Position numbers and translations under genes: made by a program
Shown: positions 28,786 to 36,405 of the stretch, one piece after another
Numbering within the stretch: position 1 is the stretch's first letter
Layout of the letters: each line of letters opens with the position of its first letter
Assembly: GCA_965276635.1 (NCBI GenBank)
Contig: CBDIBC010000005.1
Coordinates: forward strand, 2,170,001 to 2,234,000
Length of the DNA stretch: 64,000 nucleotides
Origin: CBDIBC01 sp965276635
GTDB lineage: Bacteria; Actinomycetota; Acidimicrobiia; Acidimicrobiales; Palsa-688
Direction: 5' to 3'
The notes under the pieces: generated by a model
The model's input: the letters and a program-made list of their open reading frames with translations, nothing else
Database searches by the model: none
What the model was told of the DNA's origin: nothing

Positions 28786-30354
28786 GTGGCCCGGATCCTG
28801 GTGACGGAGGAGATCGCACCCGGGGGCCTCGAGCTCTTGGCCCAGGCCGGGCACGAGGTGGACGTCGCCCTCGATCTCGACCCGGCCGGCCTGCTCGATG
28901 CAGTCACCGGCGCGGCGGCGCTGATCATCCGTTCCGCCACCAAGGTCACCGCCGACCTCCTCGACGCCGGCCGCTCCCTCGTCGTGGTGGGCCGGGCCGG
29001 GATCGGGATCGACAACGTCGACGTGGCCGCGGCCACCAGACGAGGTGTCCTCGTCGTCAACGCCCCCCAGTCGAACATCATCTCGGCCGCCGAGCACACC
29101 ATGGCCTTGCTCCTGGCCCAGGCGCGCAACCTGCCCCAGGCCCACGGCGCCCTCGTCGCCGGGCGCTGGGAGCGGGCTCGCTGGGAAGGCGTCGAGCTGC
29201 ACGGCAAGACCCTCGGCATCGTCGGCCTCGGACGGGTCGGCGCCCTCGTCGCCCAGCGGGCGGCGTCGTTCGGGATGCACCTGGTGGCCTACGACCCCTT
29301 CATCACCGCCGAGCGGGCGCGCCAGATGGGCGTCTCCCTCCTCGGTCTGGAGGACGTGATGGAGCAGGCCGACTTCCTCACCGTCCACCTCCCGAAGACG
29401 ACGGAGACCGCCGGCCTCATCGACGCCGCGTTGCTCGCCCGGGGCCGTCCCCACCTGCGGATCGTCAACACCGCTCGCGGCGGGATCGTCGACGAGGCCG
29501 CCCTGGCCGAGGCGGTCGCCGCCGGCCGGCTGGGCGGAGCCGCGCTGGACGTGTTCGCCTCGGAGCCGACGACCTCGTCGCCCCTCTTCGGCCTGGACTC
29601 GGTCGTCGTCACCCCGCACCTCGGCGCCAGCACCCGGGAGGCCCAGGACAAGGCCGGCCTGGCCATCGCCTCCCAGGTGGTAGCCGCGCTGGCCGGCGAG
29701 CTGGTCCCCTACGGGGTCAACGTCGGCGTGTCGGACGTCCCCGAGGCCGTCCGGGCGTGGGTGCCGCTCGCCGACCGCCTGGGCCGGGTGTGGGCCACGC
29801 TCAGCCGCGAGCTGCCGGCCACGCTGACCGTGGCCTACCAGGGGGGCCTGGCCGAGCAGGACACCAGGCTGCTGACCCTCTCGGTGCAGAAGGGGATCTG
29901 GTCCGTGCTGCTGGACGAACCGGTCTCGTTCGTGAACGCCGCCGCCCTCTCTGCCGAACGAGGGCTGTCGGTCGAGGCGACCGCCTCCTCCGGCCGGCAG
30001 GACTACGTGAACCTGATCGAGCTGCGCGGCGGAGACCGGGCGGTGGCCGGCACCCTGTTCGGCGGAGCTGGCGAAGCACGCATCGTCATGGTGGACGACC
30101 ACGACCTGGAGCTGCCCATCGCCCCGTCGATGCTCGTGGTCCGCAACGACGACCGCATCGGCCTGGTCGCTGCCGTGGCCGGCGTGCTGGCCGACGCCGG
30201 CCTCAACATCGCCGACCTCAAGCTGGGTCGCACCGGGGACGGCCGGACCGCCATGATGGCGCTCAGCTTCGAGCAGCCTGTCCCGGCCGGCGTGGTCGGG
30301 CTCCTGTCGGCCACCCCAGGTGTGCTGGACGTGGCGATCCTCGCCGACATCTGA
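28786..30354 (+). CDS. serA: D-3-phosphoglycerate dehydrogenase, long form
   Basis: First step of serine synthesis, oxidising 3-phosphoglycerate with NAD+. 522 residues from GTG 28786 (V-A-R-I-L-V-T-E-E-I-A-P-G-G); the frame is open upstream but without similarity. Substrate/NAD domains with G-R-A-G-I-G-I-D-N-V-D, G-L-G-R-V-G and the catalytic D-E-A-A-L and H-L-G-A-S-T region; an intervening domain about 320-445; a C-terminal ACT domain (R-N-D-D-R-I-G-L-V-A-A-V-A-G-V-L). This is the mycobacterial long form, where the ACT and intervening domains mediate serine inhibition. Confidence 0.95.
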   Translation: MARILVTEEIAPGGLELLAQAGHEVDVALDLDPAGLLDAVTGAAALIIRSATKVTADLLDAGRSLVVVGRAGIGIDNVDVAAATRRGVLVVNAPQSNIISAAEHTMALLLAQARNLPQAHGALVAGRWERARWEGVELHGKTLGIVGLGRVGALVAQRAASFGMHLVAYDPFITAERARQMGVSLLGLEDVMEQADFLTVHLPKTTETAGLIDAALLARGRPHLRIVNTARGGIVDEAALAEAVAAGRLGGAALDVFASEPTTSSPLFGLDSVVVTPHLGASTREAQDKAGLAIASQVVAALAGELVPYGVNVGVSDVPEAVRAWVPLADRLGRVWATLSRELPATLTVAYQGGLAEQDTRLLTLSVQKGIWSVLLDEPVSFVNAAALSAERGLSVEATASSGRQDYVNLIELRGGDRAVAGTLFGGAGEARIVMVDDHDLELPIAPSMLVVRNDDRIGLVAAVAGVLADAGLNIADLKLGRTGDGRTAMMALSFEQPVPAGVVGLLSATPGVLDVAILADI

Positions 30355-30360
30355 TACTCA

Positions 30361-30375
30361 CCCGGCCCGGCCGGG
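30361..30375. terminator. Short GC hairpin between serA and the gene at 30378
   Basis: CCCGGC (30361-30366) and GCCGGG (30370-30375) with a 3-nt loop, between converging stop codons. Confidence 0.3.
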
Positions 30376-30377
30376 AC

Positions 30378-30701
30378 TCAGCGCTTGGCTCGGGTGAACC
30401 CGTCCGCCTCGGCATCCTCGGGCGTGCGATAGCAGCGGTCGGAGTGGGTTCGGTCGTAGGCGGCCATGCCCGGCAGGTGGTAGAGCCGGCTGCGCATCTT
30501 CACCTTGACCGGGTGGGTCGCGGCGCACGAGCCGTCCGCCTCCGGCTCCCGCCCGCGCTTGCGCCCGGCCGGATCCGGCACCGCCGGCCAGGGCCCGCTC
30601 ACCGTGGTCCGGTGGCGGTGGCCGATCAGCGCAGCTCTCACCGCCCAGACGGCGCCGGCGACGAGGGCCGCCACCAGCACGCGACGGAGCAGCGAGCGCA
30701 T
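30378..30701 (-). CDS. Small membrane-anchored protein with a sunset-like domain
   Basis: 107 residues. One N-terminal membrane helix (L-L-R-R-V-L-V-A-A-L-V-A-G-A-V-W), a polar linker, then C-x3-H-P-V-K followed by L-Y-H-L-P-G-M-x-x-Y-D-R-T and D-R-C-Y-x-T-x-E-D-A-E-A-D-G-F. That pattern resembles the small Cys/His domain called sunset in actinobacterial annotations, often found behind nucleases or on short membrane proteins. Its function is not known. The start at ATG 30701 is supported by a TACCGT box 7 nt upstream. Lies beside leuD on the same strand. Confidence 0.6.
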   Translation of the reverse strand: MRSLLRRVLVAALVAGAVWAVRAALIGHRHRTTVSGPWPAVPDPAGRKRGREPEADGSCAATHPVKVKMRSRLYHLPGMAAYDRTHSDRCYRTPEDAEADGFTRAKR

Positions 30702-30708
30702 GAGCGCA

Positions 30709-30714
30709 ACGGTA
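30709..30714 (-). promoter_or_regulatory. -10 element (TACCGT) for the gene at 30378-30701
   Basis: Minus-strand TACCGT ends 7 nt before the ATG at 30701. Confidence 0.5.
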
Positions 30715-30793
30715 GCCTCCACCCCTCCTCGCCCGGCGGGGTCGGGGTCCGGGAACACCGGGGGTGGTTCGGGCCCCGCCCGTCGGTGAGGGT

Positions 30794-31390
30794 TCAGGCC
30801 GACGTGGCGGGGAGCCAGGCCGAGCGGTGGCGTTCGAACTCGTCGATGTCCGAGACGTGCTGGAGCGTGATCCCGACGTCGTCGAGCCCCTCGAGCAACC
30901 GGTGCTGGGTCGAGGCGTCCATCGGGAAGGTGGTCTCGATGCCGGCGGCCGGTGCGCTGACCGTGAGGCGGGTCACGTCCACGGTGATCTCGGTGGTGGG
31001 ATCGGCCTGGATCGCCTTCAAGAGAGCGATTCCCACCTCGGGTGTGACCTGGACGGGGACCAGGCCGGACTTGGTGGCGTTGTTGCGGAAGATATCGCCG
31101 AACCGGGGGGAGATCACGGCCCGGAAGCCGTAGTCCGTCAACGCCCACACGGCGTGCTCGCGCGACGAGCCGACGCCGAAGTTCGGGCCGGCCACCAGGA
31201 TGGTCGCCCCCGCGAACTCGGGTTGGTTCAGGACAAAGTCGCGATCGTCGCGCCATTCGCCGAACAGGCCCTGGCCGAAGCCGGTGCGCTCGACGCGCTT
31301 CAGCCAGTCGCTGGGGATGATCTGATCAGTGTCGACATCGGACCGGTCGAGGGGGACAGCTGTCCCCGAGATGCTTTGCACGGGTTCCAT
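30794..31390 (-). CDS. leuD: 3-isopropylmalate dehydratase small subunit
   Basis: Swivel-domain subunit of isopropylmalate isomerase (leucine synthesis). 198 residues with D-V-D-T-D-Q-I-I-P near residue 18, the G-P-N-F-G-V-G-S-S-R-E-H-A motif and the following F-R-A-V-I-S-x-R-F-G-D-I-F-R-N-N. It follows leuC by 113 bases on the same strand. That gap is longer than usual for coupled subunits and holds a hairpin and copies of a GATxGxGAGAG motif, so extra control here is possible. Confidence 0.95.
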   Translation of the reverse strand: MEPVQSISGTAVPLDRSDVDTDQIIPSDWLKRVERTGFGQGLFGEWRDDRDFVLNQPEFAGATILVAGPNFGVGSSREHAVWALTDYGFRAVISPRFGDIFRNNATKSGLVPVQVTPEVGIALLKAIQADPTTEITVDVTRLTVSAPAAGIETTFPMDASTQHRLLEGLDDVGITLQHVSDIDEFERHRSAWLPATSA

Positions 31391-31432
31391 CGGGAGGTCC
31401 TCTCGGTAGGGTTTGGGAGCGGCCCGTCAGCG

Positions 31433-31503
31433 ATTGCGAGAGAACCACCTTCAGCAGGGAAACCGCCTCCTTTCCCTCGCCTATGTAGGTCTCTCACGAT
31501 CAC
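31433..31503. promoter_or_regulatory. leuC-leuD gap: hairpin and inverted GAT-GAGAG motifs
   Basis: A 7-bp stem AGGGAAA/TTTCCCT (31456-31462 and 31471-31477) lies in the middle. At the flanks are GATTGCGAGAG (plus strand, 31433-31443) and GATCGTGAGAG (minus strand, 31503-31493), roughly inverted copies of the GATTGTGAGAG found before leuC. Confidence 0.35.
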
Positions 31504-32910
31504 TCAGGCCAGGTCGGCGGGAGCGGCGAAGCGTCCGGTGACGGCGGTGGCGGCGGCCACCTCTGGCGACACCAGATGGGTGCGACCTCCCCGCCCCTGG
31601 CGACCCTCGAAGTTGCGGTTCGAGGTGGACGCGCATCGCTCGCCCGGCGCCAGCTTGTCGGGGTTCATGGCCAGGCACATCGAGCATCCCGGTTCCCGCC
31701 ACTCGAAGCCGGCAGCCTGGAAGACCCGATCGAGGCCTTCCTGCTCGGCCTGCCGCTTCACCTGACCGGAGCCGGGCACCACGAGGGCACGCACCGAGGA
31801 GGCGACGTGGCGGCCGTCGGCGACGACCGCGGCGGCGCGGAGATCCTCGATTCGGGAGTTGGTGCATGATCCGATGAAGACGGTGTCGACTGGGATGTCG
31901 CGCACCCGAGTGCCGGCGCGCAGGCCCATGTACGTGAGGGCCCGGCGGCCCGCCTCCTGCGCGTCGGGGTCAGCCAAGGTGTCGGGATCGGGAACCGCCG
32001 AACCGATGGGAACGACCTGGCCGGGGTTCGTGCCCCACGTGATCTGCGGCGTCAACCGCGATGCATCGATCGACACCTCCTTGTCGAACCGGGCACCTTT
32101 GTCCGTGGCCAGAGCCTTCCAGTCGGACACCGCCCGGTCCCATTCCGCGCCCTGCGGCGCGTGGGGACGCCCCTGCACATAGGCGAACGTGACCTCGTCG
32201 GGGGCGATCAGGCCGGCCCGGGCGCCGCCCTCGATGGTCATGTTGCAGACCGTCATGCGCCCCTCCATCGACAACGCCCGCACTGCCTCCCCGCGGTACT
32301 CGATCAGGTGGCCGATCCCCCCGCCCGTGCCGATCTGGCCGATGATGGCCAGGGCCAGGTCCTTGGCGGTCACGCCGGGAGGGAGCGCGCCGTCGACGTT
32401 GACGGCCATGGCCAGCGGTCGACGCTGCGGCAGCGTCTGGGTGGCGAGGACGTGCTCGACCTCGCTGGTCCCGATCCCGAAGGCCAGCGCGCCAAACGCC
32501 CCGTGGGTCGCGGTGTGGCTGTCGCCGCACACCACCGTCATACCTGGCTGGGTCAGCCCCAGCTCCGGGCCGATGATGTGGACGATGCCCTGATGGGGGT
32601 CGCCCATGCCGAACAGGCGCAGGCCGAACTCCTCACAGTTGGCCCGCAGCACGTCCATCTGCTTGGCGGATACGGGGTCCTCGACGGGCCCGTCGATGCG
32701 TGTGGTCGGCACGTTGTGGTCCATGGTGGCGATCGTCAGGTCCGGTCGTCGGACCTTCCGATCAGCCAGGCGCAACCCGTCGAAGGCTTGGGGCGAGGTG
32801 ACTTCGTGGACCAGGTGCAGATCGACGTAGAGCAGATCCGACTCGCCGTCCGCTCGATGCACGACGTGGCGGTCCCACACCTTATCGGCCAGCGTTCTCG
32901 GCGCGTCCAT
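31504..32910 (-). CDS. leuC: 3-isopropylmalate dehydratase large subunit
   Basis: 4Fe-4S aconitase-family subunit that isomerises 2- to 3-isopropylmalate. 468 residues. Start L-A-D-K-V-W-D-R-H-V-V; C-G-D-S-H-T-A-T-H-G-A-F-G; Fe-S cysteines in F-I-G-S-C-T-N-S-R and C-S-M-C-L-A-M-N. The ATG at 32910 has GAGAGG upstream inside a possible operator. Divergent from an IclR-family regulator, the arrangement in Streptomyces and Corynebacterium where NdgR/LtbR controls leuCD. Confidence 0.96.
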   Translation of the reverse strand: MDAPRTLADKVWDRHVVHRADGESDLLYVDLHLVHEVTSPQAFDGLRLADRKVRRPDLTIATMDHNVPTTRIDGPVEDPVSAKQMDVLRANCEEFGLRLFGMGDPHQGIVHIIGPELGLTQPGMTVVCGDSHTATHGAFGALAFGIGTSEVEHVLATQTLPQRRPLAMAVNVDGALPPGVTAKDLALAIIGQIGTGGGIGHLIEYRGEAVRALSMEGRMTVCNMTIEGGARAGLIAPDEVTFAYVQGRPHAPQGAEWDRAVSDWKALATDKGARFDKEVSIDASRLTPQITWGTNPGQVVPIGSAVPDPDTLADPDAQEAGRRALTYMGLRAGTRVRDIPVDTVFIGSCTNSRIEDLRAAAVVADGRHVASSVRALVVPGSGQVKRQAEQEGLDRVFQAAGFEWREPGCSMCLAMNPDKLAPGERCASTSNRNFEGRQGRGGRTHLVSPEVAAATAVTGRFAAPADLA

Positions 32911-32913
32911 TGC

Positions 32914-32929
32914 CTCTCACAATCTGAGA
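32914..32929. promoter_or_regulatory. Candidate operator in the leuC/IclR divergent region
   Basis: TCTCA (32915-32919) and TGAGA (32925-32929) form an inverted repeat with a 5-nt spacer. The same stretch read on the minus strand, GATTGTGAGAG, recurs near the leuC-leuD gap. Only 32 bases separate the two start codons, so a bound regulator would cover both. Confidence 0.45.
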
Positions 32930-32935
32930 TAGATT
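32930..32935 (+). promoter_or_regulatory. -10 element (TAGATT) for the IclR regulator gene
   Basis: TAGATT ends 7 nt before GTG 32943 and abuts the candidate operator. Confidence 0.5.
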
Positions 32936-32942
32936 CCGTTAT

Positions 32943-33596
32943 GTGGGAACCAGTGTAAGTGGCGTGGGCGTTCTGGACAAGGCCGTGATGATCCTCGACG
33001 TTCTCGAAGGGGGCCCCCGGTCGTTGGCGGAGCTGGCGGCGGGCAGTGCGCTCCCCCGGGCGACGACCCACCGCCTGGCGGTGGCGTTGGAGAGCCACGG
33101 GTTGGTGGCGAGAGACGACGTCGGCCGGTTCACGCTGGGTTCCCGTCTCGTCGGCCTCGGGCGGGTGGCCAGCCATGGACGGCGCTCGCTCGCCGTCGTC
33201 GCCATGCCGGCGCTGGGCTCCTTGAGGGATCTGACGGGAGAGAGCACGCAGCTCTTCGTGCGGTCAGGGGATCATCGGATCTGTGTCACCAGCCTGGAAT
33301 CGCCGCACAGCCTGCGGACGATCGTGGCCGTGGGGGCGTCGTTGCCGATGGATCGAGGTTCAGCGGCCAAAGTCCTGGACGGCGACCCGGTTGCGGCCCG
33401 GCGGGGGTGGGCCCAGAGCGTCGAGGAACGGGAGCGAGGCGTCGCCTCGGTCAGCGCGCCGGTGGTGCTCGACGGCGAGGCGGTCGCCGCCGTCTCGGTC
33501 TCGGGCCCGATCGAACGGACGAGCCGCCAGCCCGGGCGGCGCTACGCCGACGCCGTGATGGAAGCGGCGCGAGCCGTGGAGCGGGCCCTGTCCTGA
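32943..33596 (+). CDS. IclR-family transcriptional regulator (NdgR/LtbR-like)
   Basis: 217 residues: winged helix (V-L-D-K-A-V-M-I-L-D-V-L, S-L-A-E-L-A-A-G-S-A-L-P-R-A-T-T-H-R-L) and a C-terminal effector domain from about residue 75. Divergent position next to leuCD and overall length are those of NdgR (Streptomyces) and LtbR (Corynebacterium), which control leucine and tryptophan genes. The exact ligand is not known from sequence. Its stop and the hydrolase stop behind it form a small palindrome, CCTGAG-G-CTCAGG. Confidence 0.88.
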   Translation: MGTSVSGVGVLDKAVMILDVLEGGPRSLAELAAGSALPRATTHRLAVALESHGLVARDDVGRFTLGSRLVGLGRVASHGRRSLAVVAMPALGSLRDLTGESTQLFVRSGDHRICVTSLESPHSLRTIVAVGASLPMDRGSAAKVLDGDPVAARRGWAQSVEERERGVASVSAPVVLDGEAVAAVSVSGPIERTSRQPGRRYADAVMEAARAVERALS

Positions 33597-33599
33597 GGC

Positions 33600-34640
33600 T
33601 CAGGGCGTGGCCGGAGCGTCCATGTTGTGGGTGGTGCCACTGCGGCCCGGAGTGCGGCCGGTGCTCTCGGTGCGGGTGCTGCTGTCGCAAGGGCGCGCCG
33701 TGCTTTCGGGGCGGTGGCTGCGGTCGCGGTGGCTGCGGTCGCGAGTGCGGGCGTCGGTGCCGTCGTCGGCGTCGGTGCGCTCGTCGGGTTTGCCGTCGTC
33801 GATGCCGGCGCTGTGGCGGCAGGCCGAGAGGAGAATGGGGATGAACGCGTCGAGGTTGTCGACGCAGGCTCGATGGGCTCCGTCGACGGAGAAGGTACGG
33901 GCGTTGGGGATGGCCGCCGCCATGCGCCGCTGCCGAGAAGGTGCCACGGTCACGTCGGCCTCGGTGACCAGGACGGAGGTCGGCACGTCTACCCGGCCGA
34001 TCCAGCCGGTGGCGTCGTACCCGTTCAGCGCCACTCCGGCCTGGATGACGCTGGCCACGTCCGTGTCGTGCTGCTCCTCGAGCACCCAACGGACCGACGC
34101 AGGGTCCGCCCCGGCGGCGCTCATCATCGACCGAGACCGCAGTTGCCTCGTCAGGGCGGGTGGAACCGGCATCAGGGCGGCGGACAGGCCGAGCCCGAAC
34201 AGGTTGATGGCGGCTCCCCAGCCTGAAGGGCGGGCGAAGCGGGCGGCCGTCGCGCACAGGACCAGCCCGGACACCAGGTCGGGATGCCGGCGCCACAACA
34301 GCTGGGCCACCGGCCCCCCCATCGAGTACCCGACCGCCACGACCGGGTCGATCCGCAAGGTGCGCACCAGCGCGGCGACATCGTCGGCGCAATCCTCCAG
34401 CCGGAACGGACGGACGCTCTTGATGCCCCGCCCGTGACCGCGATGGTCGAGGGCCACCACCCGGAACTCGTCCGACAGGGGAGCGAACGCCGGACGCCAG
34501 TTCAACGCTGCGGTCGAGGTCCAGCCATGCAGCAGCACCACCGTCGGGGCCCCAGGAGGACCACCGGTGTCCCAAACCCACGGCGCGCCCCGCCCCGGGA
34601 GGGGAACCCGACCGCCGGGGGGGAGCGTAGGCGTCGCCAT
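33600..34640 (-). CDS. Alpha/beta hydrolase
   Basis: 346 residues. Alpha/beta fold with the oxyanion motif L-L-H-G-W-T, D-H-R-G-H-G, nucleophile elbow G-Y-S-M-G-G, acid in V-L-V-T-E-A-D and catalytic His in V-D-G-A-H-R. The last 65 residues are an unusual charged tail, rich in Asp/Thr/Arg with R-D-R-S-H repeats, and probably disordered. Substrate unknown; esterases and lactonases share this pattern. Start ATG 34640, with TACCGT 6 nt upstream. Confidence 0.85.
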   Translation of the reverse strand: MATPTLPPGGRVPLPGRGAPWVWDTGGPPGAPTVVLLHGWTSTAALNWRPAFAPLSDEFRVVALDHRGHGRGIKSVRPFRLEDCADDVAALVRTLRIDPVVAVGYSMGGPVAQLLWRRHPDLVSGLVLCATAARFARPSGWGAAINLFGLGLSAALMPVPPALTRQLRSRSMMSAAGADPASVRWVLEEQHDTDVASVIQAGVALNGYDATGWIGRVDVPTSVLVTEADVTVAPSRQRRMAAAIPNARTFSVDGAHRACVDNLDAFIPILLSACRHSAGIDDGKPDERTDADDGTDARTRDRSHRDRSHRPESTARPCDSSTRTESTGRTPGRSGTTHNMDAPATP

Positions 34641-34646
34641 AACGCC

Positions 34647-34652
34647 ACGGTA
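34647..34652 (-). promoter_or_regulatory. -10 element (TACCGT) for the hydrolase gene
   Basis: Minus-strand TACCGT ends 6 nt before ATG 34640. Confidence 0.5.
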
Positions 34653-34682
34653 CCGGTGGGCGGCAGCTCCGCCGGCCGCCGA

Positions 34683-35315
34683 TCAGCCGGCGCCGGCGGC
34701 TTCGAGGGCCGAGCAATGGCGGTCCCAGGCCCAGGCGGCGGCCTCGCGAGCGAGCGAGGGGTGGTAGCGCCAGCGCAGCAGCTGGCGCTCGGCGTCCTCG
34801 CAGCCCTCACCCAGCTCGACCAGGCTGAGGGCCAGCTGCCGGCCGCGCCGGCGCTGGGCCTCGCCGTCGGGCGCGTTGAGCTGGGCCTCCTGGTGGCGTT
34901 GATGGGCCGCCTGCTGGGCCTCGGTCAGCCGCAGCACCTGCCTGCGGTTCAGCGGGGCCAGCCGGCGGCGCACCGACAGTTCGGCCGGCCCGGTCACCAT
35001 GGCCACCTCGAACTGGATGGTGCGGTTCACCGAACGCAGGAACGGCGAGTGACGGCCGCCCCGGTCGCCCAGCCCCAGCGAGCGTGCCGTCTCGGCCAGG
35101 GGCAGATCGAACCCCTCGGGCTCGACGTCGAGGCCGGTGGCCAAACGCCGGAGCAGCCACGTGGTCGACGGTCCCAGGACCGGGAGCCAGAACTCCTCGA
35201 CGTATGCAGATCGAGGATCGAACCCGAGCTGGTCGATGACCTCGTCGGGCCAGGGTCGAATGGTCAAGGTGTCGGACGTGAAGGTCAACAAGGTGTGCAC
35301 AGCTCCTCCGCTCAC
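34683..35315 (-). CDS. Conserved-looking protein of unknown function
   Basis: About 210 residues, acidic start, no signal peptide or membrane helix. The N-terminal half includes a P-V-L-G-P-S-T-T-W-L-L-R-R-L stretch and a helix-turn-helix-like L-P-L-A-E-T-A-R-S-L-G-L; the C-terminal half is helical and rich in Gln and Arg with W-R-Y-H-P-S near the end. I do not recognise the family; a winged-helix type fold is conceivable. GTG 35315 is chosen because GGAAGAGAG lies 6 nt before it and the promoter would start transcription after the upstream ATG at 35348. Divergent from the sirtuin gene. Confidence 0.55.
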   Translation of the reverse strand: MSGGAVHTLLTFTSDTLTIRPWPDEVIDQLGFDPRSAYVEEFWLPVLGPSTTWLLRRLATGLDVEPEGFDLPLAETARSLGLGDRGGRHSPFLRSVNRTIQFEVAMVTGPAELSVRRRLAPLNRRQVLRLTEAQQAAHQRHQEAQLNAPDGEAQRRRGRQLALSLVELGEGCEDAERQLLRWRYHPSLAREAAAWAWDRHCSALEAAGAG

Positions 35316-35338
35316 TTGGTACTCTCTTCCTTCTTCAT

Positions 35339-35367
35339 AGTATCTCATGGTGTTACGATGTTGACAA
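35339..35367 (-). promoter_or_regulatory. -35/-10 promoter for the gene at 34683-35315
   Basis: TTGTCA (35367-35362), 17-bp spacer, GATACT (35344-35339) on the minus strand. TTGACA on the plus strand overlaps the same bases (35361-35366), so a divergent promoter toward the sirtuin gene may share the site. Confidence 0.5.
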
Positions 35368-35426
35368 GAGCCGTTCGTGTTCGAGATTCCCCTACAGTGG
35401 GCCGGGTGCGGGCGAGGGTGCGAGGA

Positions 35427-36215
35427 GTGGAGCCACCGGACGACCTCGTCGAGGCGACACGGGTGGCGCGAGCGGCGCGCCGGGCCGTGGTGCTGACCGG
35501 GGCCGGCATCTCCACCGACTCCGGCATCCCTGACTTCCGGGGACCGCAGGGCGTCTGGACGAAGGACCCGGCGGCCGAGCGGACCTCGACGTTGGCGGAC
35601 TACCTCGGCGACCCGGACGTCCGGATTCTCGCCTGGCAGAACCGGCTGCACTCCCCGGCGTGGACCGCAGATCCGAACCCCGGTCACCTCGCGGTCGTCG
35701 AGCTCGAGCGTCAGGGGCGGTTGCGTGCCGTGTTGACCCAGAACATCGACGAGCTCCACCAGAGGGCCGGGAGCTCCCCGGCGAAGATCGTGGAGCTGCA
35801 CGGGTCGATGCACCACGTGCTGTGCTGGACCTGCGGTGACCGGGGACCGATGCGCCCGGCCCTGGACCGGGTCCTCGCCGGGGAAGCGGACCCGCCGTGC
35901 CTGCGCTGCGGCGGCATCCTGAAGTCCGCCACGATCAGCTTCGGCCAGGCTCTCGACCCCGAGACGCTCCACGCCGCCGACACCGCCGTACGGGACTGCG
36001 ATCTCCTGCTCGCCGTCGGCTCGACGCTGAGCGTCCACCCGGCCGCCGGGTACGTGCCGCTGGCTGCGCGCGCCGGGGCTCACGTCGTCATCGTCAACGG
36101 CGAACCGACCGCGTACGACCATCTGGCTGACGCCCTCGTCCGGGGGCCGATCAGCGAGATCCTCCCCTCGCTCGTCTCGCTCGTCGAGCAGTCGCCACCG
36201 TTGTCTTCGTCGTAG
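35427..36215 (+). CDS. NAD-dependent protein deacylase (sirtuin)
   Basis: 262 residues. G-A-G-I-S-T-D-S-G-I-P-D-F-R-G-P-x-G-V-W-T near residue 25 binds NAD; T-Q-N-I-D-x-L-H and the catalytic His in E-L-H-G-S-M follow; four cysteines (C-W-T-C and C-L-R-C) bind zinc. The D-F-R-G-P-x-G-V-W-T form is seen in the SIRT6/7-type branch rather than the CobB type (family knowledge; no alignment was run). GTG 35427 has GAGG upstream; ATG 35358 and other in-frame starts are possible. The last codons (S-S-S) come from the first unit of a 17-bp tandem repeat. Confidence 0.88.
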   Translation: MEPPDDLVEATRVARAARRAVVLTGAGISTDSGIPDFRGPQGVWTKDPAAERTSTLADYLGDPDVRILAWQNRLHSPAWTADPNPGHLAVVELERQGRLRAVLTQNIDELHQRAGSSPAKIVELHGSMHHVLCWTCGDRGPMRPALDRVLAGEADPPCLRCGGILKSATISFGQALDPETLHAADTAVRDCDLLLAVGSTLSVHPAAGYVPLAARAGAHVVIVNGEPTAYDHLADALVRGPISEILPSLVSLVEQSPPLSSS

Positions 36216-36267
36216 CGTTGTCTCCGTCGTAGCGTTGTCTTCGTCGTAGCGTTGTCTTCGTCGTAGC
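36200..36267 (+). repeat. Four 17-bp tandem repeats across the sirtuin stop codon
   Basis: GTTGTCTTCGTCGTAGC at 36200, 36217 (one change), 36234 and 36251. Each unit includes a TAG. The first unit supplies the sirtuin stop codon. Confidence 0.92.
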
Positions 36268-36321
36268 CCGGTTGGCCCAGCTTTCGAACCTCGGGCCTGC
36301 GAGCTCCGATCCGGCCGGCGC

Positions 36322-36389
36322 GCCCGGCGGCCGGTGCTCGCCGCCCGGGTGCTCGCCTCCGCTGCTGGCCCGGCGGCCGGTGCTCGCCG
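36322..36389 (+). repeat. 22-bp direct repeat downstream of the sirtuin gene
   Basis: GCCCGGCGGCC-GGTGCTCGCCG occurs at 36322-36343 and 36368-36389, with a shortened copy between them. Confidence 0.8.
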
Positions 36390-36405
36390 GACCGGGCGAG
36401 GACGC

